A stretch of 64,000 nt of DNA, taken from Phytohabitans suffuscus (GTDB lineage: Bacteria > Actinomycetota > Actinomycetes > Mycobacteriales > Micromonosporaceae). Shown one piece after another: positions 47,170 through 57,936 of this stretch. A program made the position numbers and the translations under genes. The notes beneath the pieces are model-generated. The model was not told the DNA's origin. It did not search any database and saw nothing but the letters and a program-made list of their open reading frames with translations. Position 1 is the first letter of the stretch. Each line of letters begins with the position of its first letter. The DNA lies in NCBI RefSeq assembly GCF_011764565.1, contig NZ_AP022871.1:682001-746000 (forward strand). The letters run 5' to 3'.

Positions 47170-47646
47170 TCAGCGGGCCTGGAAGAGCACGCCCAGCACC
47201 CCGCCGTAGACGAGGTGGGCGACCGCCGAGACCACCGGGGTCTGGACGCCGTAGTTGAGGGCGAGCAGGCCGGGCGGCTCCAGCACGGCCGTGCTGGCCG
47301 GGCCGGCGCGGTGGGTCGCCATGCGGGGATGGACGCCCGGGAGCAACGGCAGCAGCACGGTCAGCGCGACGGCCACGTGGAGGGCGCCCAGCAGCGTCCC
47401 GAGCCACCAGCTGGCGAACCCCACCAGGGCGAACATGGCCGCGTACCCGAAGGCGAAGCCCTGGCCCGCGGCGATGTGCATGAGGAACCCGGCCACCCGC
47501 GCCTTGTCCGGGTCGCCGGTGACGAGCGTGCCGAGCACCAGCGGGAAGTCGAGCCGGGTGAGCCCGGCCAGCTGGGCCGCGATCAGCACGGCGGTGAGGG
47601 CCGTGGTGGCCACCAGCCCGAACAAGGCCCAGCCGGCCCAGTCCAT
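47170..47646 (-). CDS. Small membrane protein, unknown function
   Basis: 158 residues with about four TM segments (MDWAGWALFGLVATTALTAV, and others rich in Gly/Leu). ATG 47646 follows GGAGGTG 6 bp upstream. Tightly spaced ahead of the GH15 gene, so probably an operon, but no sugar-transport family is recognised. Confidence 0.75.
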   Translation of the reverse strand: MDWAGWALFGLVATTALTAVLIAAQLAGLTRLDFPLVLGTLVTGDPDKARVAGFLMHIAAGQGFAFGYAAMFALVGFASWWLGTLLGALHVAVALTVLLPLLPGVHPRMATHRAGPASTAVLEPPGLLALNYGVQTPVVSAVAHLVYGGVLGVLFQAR

Positions 47647-47748
47647 CTCAGCACCTCCGGCAGGACTCGGCGGGCCCGGCGGGTACGGGCGCCGCCTGCG
47701 GTATTCACCGCATTCCGCCGGACGAAACACGCGCGGAGCGCCACGCGG

Positions 47749-48707
47749 CTATCCGGCCGGCGCCGCCGCGACCAGCCGCTCCCCCAGCGCGCGCACCGCC
47801 CCGAGCAGCTCCGGGCCGCCGACGACCCGGGAGATCCGGGGATGGCGGCGAGCTGCTCCGCGTACCAGATCGGGTTGCTCGTCGTGCCGACCAGCCGGCA
47901 GCTGGCCTCGTCGACCGGCTCGACGCGGCCGAGGGCGCGCGGCAGCCAGCGGGACAGCTGCTCGGCGGGCGAGTCGACGAGCACCTCGGTCTGGTACTCC
48001 CAGCCGACCGACAGGTGCTCCTCCAGCGTGGCGACCGGGTCGAGGTCCGCGGGCGGGCTGAAGGCCGCGTCCAGCGCGACGACGTCGCGGATCCGGTCGA
48101 TGCGGTACGCGCGGCGCGCGCCCGAGGTGTGCGAGAAGCACAGCAGGTACCAGCGGCCGTGCCGGACCACGACGGCCCAGGGGTCGACCTCGAAGATCCG
48201 GTCGGCGCCGGCCTCGGGGCGGTAGCCGAAACGGACCCGGCGCCCCTGCGCGCGGGCCTGCACCAGCGCGGTGGTGGTCTGCGGGTCGGGTCGGGCCGCG
48301 CCCCGGTCGGGTGCCGGCGCGGCGCTGCGGCGGACCGCCTCGGCCTGGGCGGCGACCTGCTCGGGGAGCGCCCGCACGAGCTTGCCGAGCGCGCTGCCGA
48401 CCGGGTCGGTGGGGTCGCCGGCGTCGTGGTGGCCGTCGAGCACGGCCATGACCAGGCCGAGCGCCTCGCTGCCGCTGAACATGAGCGGGGGCAGGCGCAG
48501 CCCGCGGCCGATCCGGTAGCCGCCGTGCGGGCCGCGCTCGGACTCGATCGGGAGGCCGGCCTCGCGGAGGATCTCGACGTACCGCCGGGCGGCCCGCTCG
48601 GATACGCCGAGCTTGCCGGCGATCCGCTCGGCGGTGATGCCCGGACTGCCCTGCACCAGCTCCAGCGCGAGCAGCGCCCGGGCGGTGGGACTGGCGTCGG
48701 GTCTCAC
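47749..48707 (-). CDS. WYL-domain DeoR-type regulator (apparent frameshift)
   Basis: N-terminal HTH (ITAERIAGKLGVSERAARRYVEILREAGLPIE), then the WYL domain (FGYRPEAGADRIFEVDPWAVV, VVRHGRWYLLCFSH) and a C-terminal helical part. It breaks near 47838: one extra C/G in the GGGG run at 47838-47841 gives AAIPRISRVVGGPELLGAVRALG and an end at 47749, giving a normal ~320-residue protein. WYL domains bind nucleotides or nucleic-acid-derived ligands in the few studied cases. Divergent from the AHSA1/ArsR pair. Confidence 0.88.
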
Positions 48708-48781
48708 GGCATCCCCATTCCGGAAGCGAAACGACCGGAATGGAACCTAGCACGGCGGGCACGGCCGGCACGGTCGGCTGG

Positions 48782-48831
48782 TTGACGCAACCAGATGATT
48801 GCTATATCTTCATTGGCAACCAAACGGTTGC
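48782..48831 (+). promoter_or_regulatory. Promoter and ArsR-type operator of the AHSA1/ArsR operon
   Basis: -35 TTGACG (48782-48787), 17 bp, -10 TATCTT (48805-48810), then a perfect inverted repeat GCAACC-AAAC-GGTTGC (48816-48831) where the transcript should start. A second half-like GCAACC (48787-48792) overlaps the -35. Placement fits autorepression by the ArsR protein encoded in the operon. Confidence 0.7.
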
Positions 48832-48848
48832 GACAAGGAGGCAGAGCC

Positions 48849-49283
48849 ATGACATTCCCCGACCGGATCGAGCGCACCCTGAATCTGGCACAGGCGCCGG
48901 AGCGGGTCTGGGCCGCGCTGACCACCGCCGAGGGCCTCGGCACCTGGTTCGGCAACAGCGCCGAGGTCGACCTGCGGGTCGGCGGCCAGGCCAAGCTCAC
49001 CTGGGACAGCGGCGACAGCGCCACCCTCACCATCGAGCGGCTCGAACCGCCACACGTCTTCGGCTACACCTGGCCGATCCACGGGCTGCCGGCCGACGAC
49101 CCGCGCCGCACGTACGTGGAGTTCACGCTGGAGCCCGCCGGCAGCGGCACCACGCTGACCATGGTCGAGACCGGGTTCGCGCAGCTGCCCGAGGTCGAGC
49201 ACAAGGCGGCCTTCCCCGGAAACACGCAGGGCTGGACCAGCGAGCTCGGCGAACTCGTCGCGTACCTCGATGGGCAAGCCTGA
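48849..49283 (+). CDS. SRPBCC/AHSA1-family protein
   Basis: 144 residues of the START-like AHSA1 fold (RIERTLNLAQAPERVWAALTTAEGLGTWFG, then VEFTLEPAGSGTTLTMVETGF). These form a hydrophobic ligand-binding helix-grip and are often paired with ArsR regulators. ATG 48849 has AGGAGG upstream. It overlaps the ArsR gene by 14 bp; likely responds to an unknown small molecule. Confidence 0.92.
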   Translation: MTFPDRIERTLNLAQAPERVWAALTTAEGLGTWFGNSAEVDLRVGGQAKLTWDSGDSATLTIERLEPPHVFGYTWPIHGLPADDPRRTYVEFTLEPAGSGTTLTMVETGFAQLPEVEHKAAFPGNTQGWTSELGELVAYLDGQA

Positions 49284-49611
49284 CCCGGAGACGGTGGCCC
49301 AGGAGGTCTTCGCCGCCCTCGCCGACCCGAGCCGGCGTGCCATCCTCGCCGCCCTCGCCGCCGGCGGCCCGGCCACCGCGACCGACCTGGCCACCCAGCT
49401 GCCGATCACCCGGCAGGCCATCGCCAAGCACCTCACCCTGCTGACCGAGGCCGGGCTGGTGGTGGCCGAGCCGGGCGAGCGGCGCCGTGTCCGCTTCCGG
49501 CTGGACTCCGCGCCCATGAAGGTCGCCCAGCAGTTTCTCGCGGCACTCGCCCGCGACTGGGACAGCCCGCTGGCCGCCCTGCGGGACCACCTCACCGAAA
49601 ACGAAGACTGA
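49270..49611 (+). CDS. ArsR-family transcriptional regulator
   Basis: 113 residues: winged HTH (AALADPSRRAILAALAAGG, TDLATQLPITRQAIAKHLTLLTEAGLVV) typical of the ArsR type paired with AHSA1 proteins. The metal-binding Cys motif is absent, so it probably senses a non-metal signal or acts constitutively. It overlaps the AHSA1 gene, and the perfect GCAACC/GGTTGC repeat upstream is its probable operator. Confidence 0.93.
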   Translation: MGKPDPETVAQEVFAALADPSRRAILAALAAGGPATATDLATQLPITRQAIAKHLTLLTEAGLVVAEPGERRRVRFRLDSAPMKVAQQFLAALARDWDSPLAALRDHLTENED

Positions 49612-49694
49612 CCGGCACAGAATTGACGACTGACCGGCACAGAAAAGCCCTGAAGGAGTGGCCCGGCCGGCCGGGAAGCCGGCCGGCCCGGGGC

Positions 49695-49863
49695 TAGGGC
49701 GTGTTTCATAAGGGCATGCCCGGCCTGCGGCGGGCCCAGACGACGACCAGCGGCACCGGACGAAAGGCCACATACAACACCGGTATGCGACCTTCCGCCC
49801 GGCACCACCGGACGCCGCCTCGACCTCGCCTCGGCTCGACCGACCCTTATGAAACACGCCCTA
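49695..49863. mobile_element. MITE-like element, copy 2
   Basis: 169 bp with perfect 20-bp terminal inverted repeats (TAGGGCGTGTTTCATAAGGG at 49695-49714 and its complement at 49844-49863). The core is closely related to that of the element at 10911, with CCCAGACGACGACC and ACACCGGTATGCGACCTT identical, but the ends are unrelated. The right end supplies the TAG stop of the adjacent glucosidase gene, so insertion may have altered its C-terminus. No transposase. Confidence 0.8.
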
Positions 49864-52539
49864 GCGGCGGGTGGTGAGGATGAGGTCGGCGACGAGGGCG
49901 GTCCACCCCGTCTGGTGCCAGGCGCCGAGGCCGGCGCCGTTGTCGCCGTGGAAGTACTCCGGGAAGACGATCAGGTCCTTCCAGTCGGGGTGGGTCTGAA
50001 ACAGCTCGCAGGCGCCGTAGATCGGGCGGCGGCCCCACGCGTCGGGCACGAAGAGTGAGATCAGGCGGTCGGAGAGATCGTCGGCGACCTCGTTGAGCGT
50101 GCGTTTCTTGCCCGAGCGGGTCGGGTGCTCGATCATCAGGCCGTCGCCGAAGAACGCCGCGTAGTCGCGCAGCGCGCAGATCAGCAGGTAGTTGGTCGGC
50201 ATCCAGATCGGGCCGCGCCAGTTGGAGTTGCCGCCGAAGAGGCCGCTGGTCGACTCGGCCGGCTCGTAGCCGACGGTGAACTCCTGCCCGCCCAGCTCGA
50301 CCGTGAACGGCTTGTCGAGGTGGCGGCGGGAGAGCGTGCGCAGCCCGTACTGGGACAGGAACTCCTCCTCGTCGAGCATGCGGGTCAGGATCCGCACGAT
50401 CTGGTCGGGGCCGACCATCGACAGCAGCCGCCGCTTGAGGCCGTCGCCGGCCATCCGGCGGGCGCCGACCACGTCCGCGTACGCCGGCTTGTTGGTCAGG
50501 AACCAGCGCAGCCGCGCGGCCAGCTCCGGCAGCCGGCCCAGCGTGCGCGAGGTGAGCGTGGTGGTGGCGGCGAGCGGGAGCAGGCCGACCACCGAGCGCA
50601 CCTTGAGCGGCACGGTGCTGCCGTCGGGCAGGCGGAGCTGGTCGTAGAAGAAGGAGTCTTCGTCGTCCCAGAGCCCCTGGTGGTACGCGGCGGCGGCGAT
50701 GTAGGCGAAGTGCTCGAAGAACTTGGTCGCCACGTCCTCGTACGCCCGGTCGTGCTCGGCCAGGCGCACGGCCATGTCGAGCAGGTTGAGCGCGTACATG
50801 GCCATCCAGCCGGTGCCGTCGGACTGCTCCAGCACGCCGGCGACCGGCAGCGCGGCCGAGCGGTCGAACGGGCCGACGTTGTCGAGGCCGAGGAAGCCGC
50901 CCTCGAAGACGTTGTTGCCGTTGATGTCCTTGCGGTTGACCCACCAGGTGAAGTTGAGCAGCAGCTTGTGCATCACCCGGGCGAGGAAGTCGTAGTCGCG
51001 GCCGCCGTCGATCTCGAAGACGCGCAGCGCCGCCCAGGCGTGCACGGGCGGGTTGACGTCGCCGAAGGCCCACTCGTACGCCGGGATCTGCCCGTTGGGG
51101 TGCATGTACCACTCGCGCAGGAGCAGCAGCACCTGCTGCTTGGCGAACTCCGGGTCGACCCGGGCCAGCGTGACGCAGTGGAAGGCCAGGTCCCAGGCCG
51201 CGTACCACGGGTACTCCCACGGGTCGGGCATGGAGATCACGTCGAAGCTGTTCATGTGCCACCAGGCGCTGTTGCGCCCGTGCTTGCGGCCGGCGGGCGG
51301 CGGCGCGCTGGCCGGGTCGCCGTTGAGCCACTGCTCGACGTCGAAGTGGTAGAACTGCTTGCCCCACATCAGCCCGGCGATGGCCCTGCGGAGCACCACC
51401 GCCTCCTCGCGGGTGGCGCCCTTGGGGGTGAGGCCGGTGAAGTACGCGTCGGCCTCGGCGCGCCGCGCGGCCACCACCTGGTCGAAGTCCCGGCCCAGGT
51501 CGAGCAGGGGCGCGGCCTCGTCGCCGGGCGGCGGCGAGGTGAGCGTGAGGCGCAGGCGGATCCACATCTCCCCGCCCGCCGGCACGGTCAGCTTGTAGTG
51601 CAGCGCCCCTTTCGTCCCGGTCATCGCGGGGTTGACCGTGTCGGCGCCGTCGACCACATGGTCGTTGATGCCGTCCTTCGGGTACTCACTGCGGCCGGGC
51701 AGCCCCCACAGCCGCCGCGTGTTGGTCTCGTTGTCGCAGCAGAGCACGGTCGGGTCGCCCTCGCCCTGCAGCACGACCTGGCCGAGCACCCAGTGCTCGC
51801 CGACCAGCCGCCCGTCGCCGCCGCTCAGCACCGGCACCTGGTCGCGGCCGGGCAGCCCCCACGACCAGGTGTTGCGAAACCACAAGGTGGGCAACATGTG
51901 CAGCGTCGCGGTGTCCGGGCCGCGGTTGGCCACGTTGACCACGACGCACATGTCGGTGGGCGAGGCCTTGGCGTAGTCGACGGTGACCGCCCAGTAGCGG
52001 TCGTCGTCGAACACGCCGGTGTCGACCAGCTCGTACTCGGTCTCGTCACGGCCCCGGGCGGCGTTGACGGCGACCAGGTCGTCGTACGGGAAGGCGGACT
52101 GCGGGTAGTGGTAGCGCCAGCGCATCCAGGAGTGGGTCGGGGTGGAGTCCTCGTACCACCAGTACTCCTTGACGTCCTCGCCGTGGTTGCCCCCGTCACC
52201 GCCGAGGCCGAACATCCGCTCCTTGAGGATCGGGTCCTGGCCGTTCCAGAGGGCGAGGGCGAAGCAGAACGTCTGGCGGTCGTCGCAGATGCCGGCCATG
52301 CCGTCCTCGTTCCACCGGTAGGTCCGGGAACGGGCACAGTCGTGCGGGAAGTAGTCCCAGGCGGTGCCGTGCTCCGAGTAGTCCTCGCGCACGGTGCCCC
52401 AGGCCCGCTCCGACAGGTACGGCCCCCAGGACCGCCACGGCTGCTCGCCCGCATTCGCCTGGGCCAGCCGCGTATGCTCCGCGTCGCCGGTCGGCGTCAC
52501 CGCTTCCGCCACCTTCGCCTTCCGTCGTCGTAACCGCAC
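49861..52539 (-). CDS. GH63-like (MGH1-type) glucosidase
   Basis: 892-residue cytoplasmic enzyme; no signal peptide. The C-terminal two thirds is an (alpha/alpha)6 barrel resembling GH63/mannosylglycerate-hydrolase enzymes ([55 protein letters not shown]). The N-terminal part is a beta-sandwich-type domain ([17 protein letters not shown]). Substrate unknown; the neighbours suggest an alpha-glucan or related oligosaccharide. GTG 52539 is chosen because the upstream reading runs into the divergent debranching gene. The stop codon comes from the MITE-like repeat end. Confidence 0.85.
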   Translation of the reverse strand: MRLRRRKAKVAEAVTPTGDAEHTRLAQANAGEQPWRSWGPYLSERAWGTVREDYSEHGTAWDYFPHDCARSRTYRWNEDGMAGICDDRQTFCFALALWNGQDPILKERMFGLGGDGGNHGEDVKEYWWYEDSTPTHSWMRWRYHYPQSAFPYDDLVAVNAARGRDETEYELVDTGVFDDDRYWAVTVDYAKASPTDMCVVVNVANRGPDTATLHMLPTLWFRNTWSWGLPGRDQVPVLSGGDGRLVGEHWVLGQVVLQGEGDPTVLCCDNETNTRRLWGLPGRSEYPKDGINDHVVDGADTVNPAMTGTKGALHYKLTVPAGGEMWIRLRLTLTSPPPGDEAAPLLDLGRDFDQVVAARRAEADAYFTGLTPKGATREEAVVLRRAIAGLMWGKQFYHFDVEQWLNGDPASAPPPAGRKHGRNSAWWHMNSFDVISMPDPWEYPWYAAWDLAFHCVTLARVDPEFAKQQVLLLLREWYMHPNGQIPAYEWAFGDVNPPVHAWAALRVFEIDGGRDYDFLARVMHKLLLNFTWWVNRKDINGNNVFEGGFLGLDNVGPFDRSAALPVAGVLEQSDGTGWMAMYALNLLDMAVRLAEHDRAYEDVATKFFEHFAYIAAAAYHQGLWDDEDSFFYDQLRLPDGSTVPLKVRSVVGLLPLAATTTLTSRTLGRLPELAARLRWFLTNKPAYADVVGARRMAGDGLKRRLLSMVGPDQIVRILTRMLDEEEFLSQYGLRTLSRRHLDKPFTVELGGQEFTVGYEPAESTSGLFGGNSNWRGPIWMPTNYLLICALRDYAAFFGDGLMIEHPTRSGKKRTLNEVADDLSDRLISLFVPDAWGRRPIYGACELFQTHPDWKDLIVFPEYFHGDNGAGLGAWHQTGWTALVADLILTTRR

Positions 52540-52554
52540 GGGACCATTGTCCCG
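52539..52554. promoter_or_regulatory. Inverted repeat at the divergent glucosidase/debranching start
   Basis: CGGGAC-CATT-GTCCCG is a perfect 6-bp palindrome at the glucosidase start, 53 bp ahead of the debranching-enzyme ATG. It may be an operator for both genes or a translation-blocking hairpin. Confidence 0.35.
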
Positions 52555-52606
52555 GTGGCGTGTTACGGACACCGTCACCGCCACCCACTCTTGGTAAGGG
52601 AGCCTA

Positions 52607-54511
52607 ATGATTGGGATCGGGTTCGGGCCGCAGGTGTGTGGCGATCTCGCGGCCGGCGCCACCCGGGAGTGGCTGCTCACCGACGGCCTGGGCGGATTCG
52701 CCATGGGAACCGTCTCCGGCCTGCGCACCCGCCGGTACCATGCCTTGCTGGTCGTCTCCGGCGACGTACCCGCCTCCCGGCATGTGGGATTGATATCTCT
52801 CGATCCAGTTGTCACCCTTCCCTCCGGCGCCCAGGTGCGCCTGGCCACCCACGAGTGGGCCTCCGGCGCGGTCGAGCCCAAGGGGCACCACCTGATCGAG
52901 CGCTTCGACCTCGTCGACGGGCTGCCGCGGTGGCGGTGGCGGATCGGCGACGTGGTGATCGAGCGGGAGCTGGCGATGGTCCACGGCCGCCCGGCGCTCG
53001 CCGCGGTGCACCGGCTGGTCTCCGGCGGCCCGGTCCGGCTCGCGCTGGAGGCGCTGTGCACCTGGCGGGACGCGCACGGCGAGCGGCAGGCGGACGGCCC
53101 GCCCCCGCGCGTCATCCCCACCGCGGACGGCGCGGTCGTCGAGCAGGCGTACCGGATGGCCGGCCCCGGCTGGACCCCGACCGGGCAGTGGTGGCGCGGC
53201 GCACACCACCGCGAGGAGGCCGCGCGGGGGCTCGCGTCCGAAGAGGACATCTGGTACTCGGGGCGCTTCGGCGGCACGCTCGACACGCCGGGCGACACGC
53301 TGGAGGTGCTGGCCTGGGCCGGCGACCTGGACGACCGCCCCGCCCCGGCCGCCGAGGTCGTGGCCGCCGCCCGCGAGCGGCACTGGAAGGTCATCGCGGA
53401 GGCCACGCCCGCCGACCCGGTCGACGCCACGCTCGCCCTCGCGGCCGACGCGTTCGTCGTGCGCACCAGCGCCGGGCCGGACGTGGTGGCCGGCTATCCG
53501 TGGTTCGGCGCGTGGTCGCGCGACACGATGACCTCGTACGAGGGGCTGTTCCTGGCCACCGGGCGGGCCGAGGAGGGGCGCGAGCTGCTGCGCGCGTACG
53601 CCGGCACGCTCTCGCGGGGCATGCTCGCCAACACGGCCGACACCGGCAGCGTCGAGTACAACACCTGCGACGCCACGATGTGGTTCCTGCACGCGGTCGA
53701 CCGGCACGTGACGGTCACCGGCGACACCGACCTGGCCGCCGAACTGCTGCCCGCGCTGCGCGGGGTGGTCGACGCGCACCTGGCCGGCACCCGGTACGGC
53801 ATCCGCGCCGACCCGGCCGACGGGCTGGTCGCCCAGGGCGCGCCGGGCGAAGCCCTGACCTGGATGGACGCCCGCGTGTACGGGGTGCCGGTCACCCCGC
53901 GCGCCGGCAAGCCGGTCGAGGTGAACGCCCTCTGGGTCAACGGCCTCGCCGCTATCGTCGAGCTGGCCGAGCGGGTGGGCCAGGACCCGGGCGCCGCGCC
54001 GGCCGTGCACGCCCAGGCGCTGCGGTCGTTCCAGGCCCGCTACCCGGCGCCCACCGGGTGGCTCTACGACGTGCTCGACGGCCCCGGCGGCAACGACATG
54101 TCACTGCGCCCCAACCAGCTGCTCGCCTGGTCGCTCCCGCGCGCGCCGCTCCCGCCCGACGACGCCGCGCTCCGCGTGATCGGCGCGTCGCTCATGACCC
54201 CGCTCGGCCCGCGCAGTCTCGCTCCCGACTCGCCGGGATTCACGGGAAATCATCGCGGCACGCCGGCCCAACGCGACGCGGCATACCACCAAGGGACCGT
54301 CTGGCCATGGACAATAGGCGCCTACGCGGATGCGACGCGCAAGGCCGGCTGGCGAATTAGCGATTTGTTCACCGGTATCGAGTCTCATTTGCCCGAGTTT
54401 GGCCTAGCATCCGTAAGCGAAACCGCCGACGGGCACGCGCCACACGCCGCGACCGGCTGTCCCTTCCAGGGCTGGTCAGTCGCGGAGGCGCTGCGCGCTC
54501 GACGGTTTTGA
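52607..54511 (+). CDS. Glycogen debranching enzyme (amylo-alpha-1,6-glucosidase type)
   Basis: Removes alpha-1,6 branches from glycogen-type glucan. 634 residues. An N-terminal GDE_N-type domain (ATREWLLTDGLGGFAMGTVSGLRTRRYHALLV) is followed by an (alpha/alpha)6 catalytic domain with WFGAWSRDTMTSYEGLFLATG, VEYNTCDATMWFLHAV, EALTWMDARVYGVPVTPRAGK and YHQGTVWPWTIGAY. Cytoplasmic. ATG 52607 follows GGGAG. Divergent from the GH63-like gene and followed by the glucan synthase/branching pair. Confidence 0.93.
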   Translation: MIGIGFGPQVCGDLAAGATREWLLTDGLGGFAMGTVSGLRTRRYHALLVVSGDVPASRHVGLISLDPVVTLPSGAQVRLATHEWASGAVEPKGHHLIERFDLVDGLPRWRWRIGDVVIERELAMVHGRPALAAVHRLVSGGPVRLALEALCTWRDAHGERQADGPPPRVIPTADGAVVEQAYRMAGPGWTPTGQWWRGAHHREEAARGLASEEDIWYSGRFGGTLDTPGDTLEVLAWAGDLDDRPAPAAEVVAAARERHWKVIAEATPADPVDATLALAADAFVVRTSAGPDVVAGYPWFGAWSRDTMTSYEGLFLATGRAEEGRELLRAYAGTLSRGMLANTADTGSVEYNTCDATMWFLHAVDRHVTVTGDTDLAAELLPALRGVVDAHLAGTRYGIRADPADGLVAQGAPGEALTWMDARVYGVPVTPRAGKPVEVNALWVNGLAAIVELAERVGQDPGAAPAVHAQALRSFQARYPAPTGWLYDVLDGPGGNDMSLRPNQLLAWSLPRAPLPPDDAALRVIGASLMTPLGPRSLAPDSPGFTGNHRGTPAQRDAAYHQGTVWPWTIGAYADATRKAGWRISDLFTGIESHLPEFGLASVSETADGHAPHAATGCPFQGWSVAEALRARRF

Positions 54512-54665
54512 TCGGTGCGCGTTACATGCACGCAACGGTGGTGTCTTCACTGGTTTTCTCGTGACCGGCACGATTGGTCCGAACCCAAAACGCGAAGGCA
54601 CCGGGGGCCGGGTGTCGGTATGCGCATGGGCAGGGGGCGAGTGCACAACTAGGGGGCGGGGCTTC

Positions 54666-56000
54666 ATGACTTCGGCGGGCGGCGACGTAATCGACATCCG
54701 GACCTCACCGCGACAGCGGGTCCTGATGCTTTCCTGGGAATACCCACCGGTAGTCGTAGGCGGTCTCGGACGGCACGTCCACCACCTGTCCACCTCGCTG
54801 GCCGCGGCGGGCCACGAGGTCACCGTCGTCACCCGGCACGCTCCGGGCGCGCCGCTGGAGGAGTACGCGGACGGGGTGCGCATCGTCCGCGCCCCGGAGG
54901 ACCCGCCGCTGTTCCCGCTCTCCACCCCTTCGCTCCTCGCCTGGACGATGGCCTTCAACCACACGCTGACCCGCGCCGCCCTGCGGGCCGCCCAGTCCGG
55001 CGAGTACGACGTGATCCACGCCCACGACTGGCTCGTGACGCACACCGCGGTCACCCTCAAGGAGCACCTCGACCTGCCGCTCGTCGCCACCATCCACGCC
55101 ACCGAGGCCGGCCGCCACCAGGGCTGGCTGCCCGACGAGATGAACAGGTGCATCCACTCCGTGGAGTGGTGGCTGGGCCGCGAGGCGTGCCGCGTGCTGG
55201 TCTGCTCGGAGTACATGAAGTGGGAGGTCTCCCGCCTGCTGGAGCTGCCGACCGCGCGGGTCGAGGTGATCCCGAACGGCGTCGACGACCGGGTCTGGCA
55301 GGCCCAGCCCAACGCGGTCGCCGCGGCCCGGTCCCAGTTCGCCGGCGACGGCCCGCTGGTCGGTTTCGCCGGCCGCCTCGTGTACGAGAAGGGCGTCCAG
55401 CACATCCTGCACGCGATCCCGCGGCTGCGCGCCGAGCACCCCGAGCTGCGCGTGGTGATCGCCGGCGACGGGCCGTACCGCGCCGAACTGCAGGAGGTGG
55501 CCAGCAAGCTCGACCTGGGCCGGTCGGTGAGCTTCGCCGGGTTCATGAACGAGAAGCAGCTGCCCGCCGTGCTCGCCGCCACCGACGCGACCGTGGTGCC
55601 CAGCCTGTACGAGCCGTTCGGCATGGTGGCGCTCGAAGCCGCCGCGGCCGGCGCGCCGCTGGCCGTCTCCGCGACCGGCGGGCTCGCCGAGATCGTCGAG
55701 CCGGGCGTGACCGGCGTGACGTTCCCGCACAGCGACCCGGACGCGCTCGCCGGCGCGGTCGGCACGCTGCTCGGCGACCAGACGTTCGCGCGGTCGGTGG
55801 CGCAGCGGGCCCGCACGATGGTGGCCGAGCGCTACGGCTGGTCGACCATCGCCGCCCGCACCGCCGCCGCGTACGCGACCGCCCGCCGGGAAAGCTCGAT
55901 CTTCAACACCCGCCAGGCGGAGATCCTGCTGGAAGAGGGGCGCGCCAAGCTCGTCGTGCCCGAGGGCAACCTGCTCGCGCTGGACGGTGTCCTCTCTTGA
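54666..56000 (+). CDS. GT4 glycosyltransferase (glycogen synthase/maltosyl-type GlgM/GlgA-like)
   Basis: 444 residues, GT-B fold: N-terminal [17 protein letters not shown] acceptor region and C-terminal donor region ([37 protein letters not shown] with the EX7E catalytic pair). Actinobacterial GT4 enzymes of this type use ADP-glucose to make maltose-1-phosphate or extend alpha-glucan; without GlgE nearby the exact role is open. ATG 54666; the upstream in-frame Met adds a non-conserved extension. Its stop overlaps the branching-enzyme start. Confidence 0.92.
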   Translation: MTSAGGDVIDIRTSPRQRVLMLSWEYPPVVVGGLGRHVHHLSTSLAAAGHEVTVVTRHAPGAPLEEYADGVRIVRAPEDPPLFPLSTPSLLAWTMAFNHTLTRAALRAAQSGEYDVIHAHDWLVTHTAVTLKEHLDLPLVATIHATEAGRHQGWLPDEMNRCIHSVEWWLGREACRVLVCSEYMKWEVSRLLELPTARVEVIPNGVDDRVWQAQPNAVAAARSQFAGDGPLVGFAGRLVYEKGVQHILHAIPRLRAEHPELRVVIAGDGPYRAELQEVASKLDLGRSVSFAGFMNEKQLPAVLAATDATVVPSLYEPFGMVALEAAAAGAPLAVSATGGLAEIVEPGVTGVTFPHSDPDALAGAVGTLLGDQTFARSVAQRARTMVAERYGWSTIAARTAAAYATARRESSIFNTRQAEILLEEGRAKLVVPEGNLLALDGVLS

Positions 56001-57883
56001 CCACCGTCCTGCCCGCGCTGCCCACCCAGTTCTCCCCCGGCGAGCCGCCGCTCATCGGCGACCTCGACCTGCACCTGTTCGGCGAGGGCCGGCACGAACG
56101 GCTCTGGGAGATGCTCGGCGCCGTCCCGCGGCCCGGCGGCTGCCGCTTCGCCGTCTGGGCGCCGAACGCCCGCGAGGTCCGGGTCGTCGGCGACTTCACC
56201 GGCTGGGGCCCGTACGACGGCATCGTGCTGGAGCCGGTCGGCTCCAGCGGCATCCGGGCCGGCTTCGTGCCCGGTGTCGAGCCGGGGCAGCGCTACAAGT
56301 ACCGCGTCCACGGCGCCGACGGCCGCTGGACCGACCGCGCCGACCCGATGGCCGCGCACACCGAGTGCCCGCCGCGCACCGCCTCGGTGGTGTACGAGTC
56401 GTCGTACCGGTGGGGCGACGCCGCCTGGATGTCCACCCGCGCGGCGGACCACCACGCCCGGCCCATGTCCGTGTACGAGGTGCACCTCGGCTCGTGGCGC
56501 CCCGGACTGTCCTATCGCGAGCTTGCCGACCAGTTGGTGTCCTATGTGGCCGATCTGGGCTTCACGCACGTGGAGCTGATGCCGGTCGCCGAGCACCCGT
56601 ACGGCCCGTCGTGGGGCTACCAGGTCACCGGCTACTACGCGCCCACGTCCCGCTTCGGCACGCCGGACGACTTCCGCCACCTCGTCGACCGGCTGCACCA
56701 GGCCGGCATCGGCGTGCTGCTGGACTGGGTGCCGGCCCACTTCCCCAAGGACGACTGGGCGCTGGCCCGCTTCGACGGCACCGCGCTCTACGAGCACCCG
56801 TGGGCCGGCGAGCACCCCGACTGGGGCAGCCTCATCTTCAACTACGGCCGCACCGAGGTGCGCAACTTCCTCGTCGCCAACGCGCTGTACTGGCTGGAGG
56901 AGTTCCACATCGACGGCCTGCGCGTCGACGCGGTCGCCTCGATGCTCTACCTGGACTACTCGCGCCAGCCCGGCCAGTGGGCGCCGAACGCGCACGGCGG
57001 CAACGAGCACCTGGAGGCGATCTCCCTCCTCCGCTCGCTGAACGAGACCGTCTACCGCCTGCACCCCGGCGTCGTGATGATCGCCGAGGAGTCGACCGCG
57101 TGGCCCGGCGTGTCGCGCCCGGTCGACTGGGGCGGGCTCGGCTTCGGCCTGAAGTGGAACATGGGCTGGATGCACGACACGCTGGAGTACGTCTGCCGCG
57201 ACCCGCTCTACCGGTCCTTCCACCACGACCAGCTGACCTGGCCCAGCGTGTACGCCTTCGACGAGCAGTTCCTGCTCCCGATCAGCCACGACGAGGTGGT
57301 GCACGGCAAGGGCTCGCTGGTCGCCAAGATGCCCGGCGACCGGTGGCAGAAGCTGGCCGGGCTGCGCGGCTTCCTGGGATACATGTGGGCGTTTCCGGGC
57401 AAGCAGCTGCTCTTCATGGGCTGCGAGCTGGCCGACGAGCGCGAGTGGAGCGAGCGGTCGGGCCTGGACTGGTCCCTCCTGCCGGCGTCCGGCGGCGTCC
57501 GCGACCTGCTGCGCGACCTCAACCGCGGCTACCGCGACAGCCCCGCCCTGTGGTCGCGCGACACCCGGCCCGACGGCTTCCGGTGGATCGCCTGGGGCGA
57601 CCGGCAGCAGAACGTGCTGTCGTTCGTGCGGGTCGGCGAGGACGGCTCGATGGTCGCCTGCGTGGCCAACTTCTCCGGCGTACCCCGCTGCGACTACCGC
57701 GTCGGCCTGCCGGAGGGCGGCCGCTGGACGGAGATCCTCAACACGGACGCCCCGTGCTACGGCGGCGCCGGGGTCGGCAACTACGGCGGCGTCGACGCGT
57801 CTTCGACCGGGTCACACGGCCACCCGTACTCCGCCGAAGTGCACGTGGGCGCGTACGCGACGGTGTGGTTCGCGCGTCCCTGA
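55997..57883 (+). CDS. glgB: 1,4-alpha-glucan branching enzyme
   Basis: Makes alpha-1,6 branches in glycogen. 628 residues: an N-terminal CBM48 ([25 protein letters not shown]), then GH13 with [22 protein letters not shown] (nucleophile Asp), IAEEST (acid Glu) and [13 protein letters not shown], and a C-terminal beta domain. It starts at TTG 55997, overlapping the synthase stop in TTGA, an unusual start made plausible by coupling. The N-terminus is short compared with other GlgB proteins (no second N-terminal domain). Confidence 0.96.
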   Translation: MTTVLPALPTQFSPGEPPLIGDLDLHLFGEGRHERLWEMLGAVPRPGGCRFAVWAPNAREVRVVGDFTGWGPYDGIVLEPVGSSGIRAGFVPGVEPGQRYKYRVHGADGRWTDRADPMAAHTECPPRTASVVYESSYRWGDAAWMSTRAADHHARPMSVYEVHLGSWRPGLSYRELADQLVSYVADLGFTHVELMPVAEHPYGPSWGYQVTGYYAPTSRFGTPDDFRHLVDRLHQAGIGVLLDWVPAHFPKDDWALARFDGTALYEHPWAGEHPDWGSLIFNYGRTEVRNFLVANALYWLEEFHIDGLRVDAVASMLYLDYSRQPGQWAPNAHGGNEHLEAISLLRSLNETVYRLHPGVVMIAEESTAWPGVSRPVDWGGLGFGLKWNMGWMHDTLEYVCRDPLYRSFHHDQLTWPSVYAFDEQFLLPISHDEVVHGKGSLVAKMPGDRWQKLAGLRGFLGYMWAFPGKQLLFMGCELADEREWSERSGLDWSLLPASGGVRDLLRDLNRGYRDSPALWSRDTRPDGFRWIAWGDRQQNVLSFVRVGEDGSMVACVANFSGVPRCDYRVGLPEGGRWTEILNTDAPCYGGAGVGNYGGVDASSTGSHGHPYSAEVHVGAYATVWFARP

Positions 57884-57936
57884 GCAGGGAGCCCGTTCGT
57901 TATCCGCTCGTAATGCGGCACTCGCCACGGCTGATT

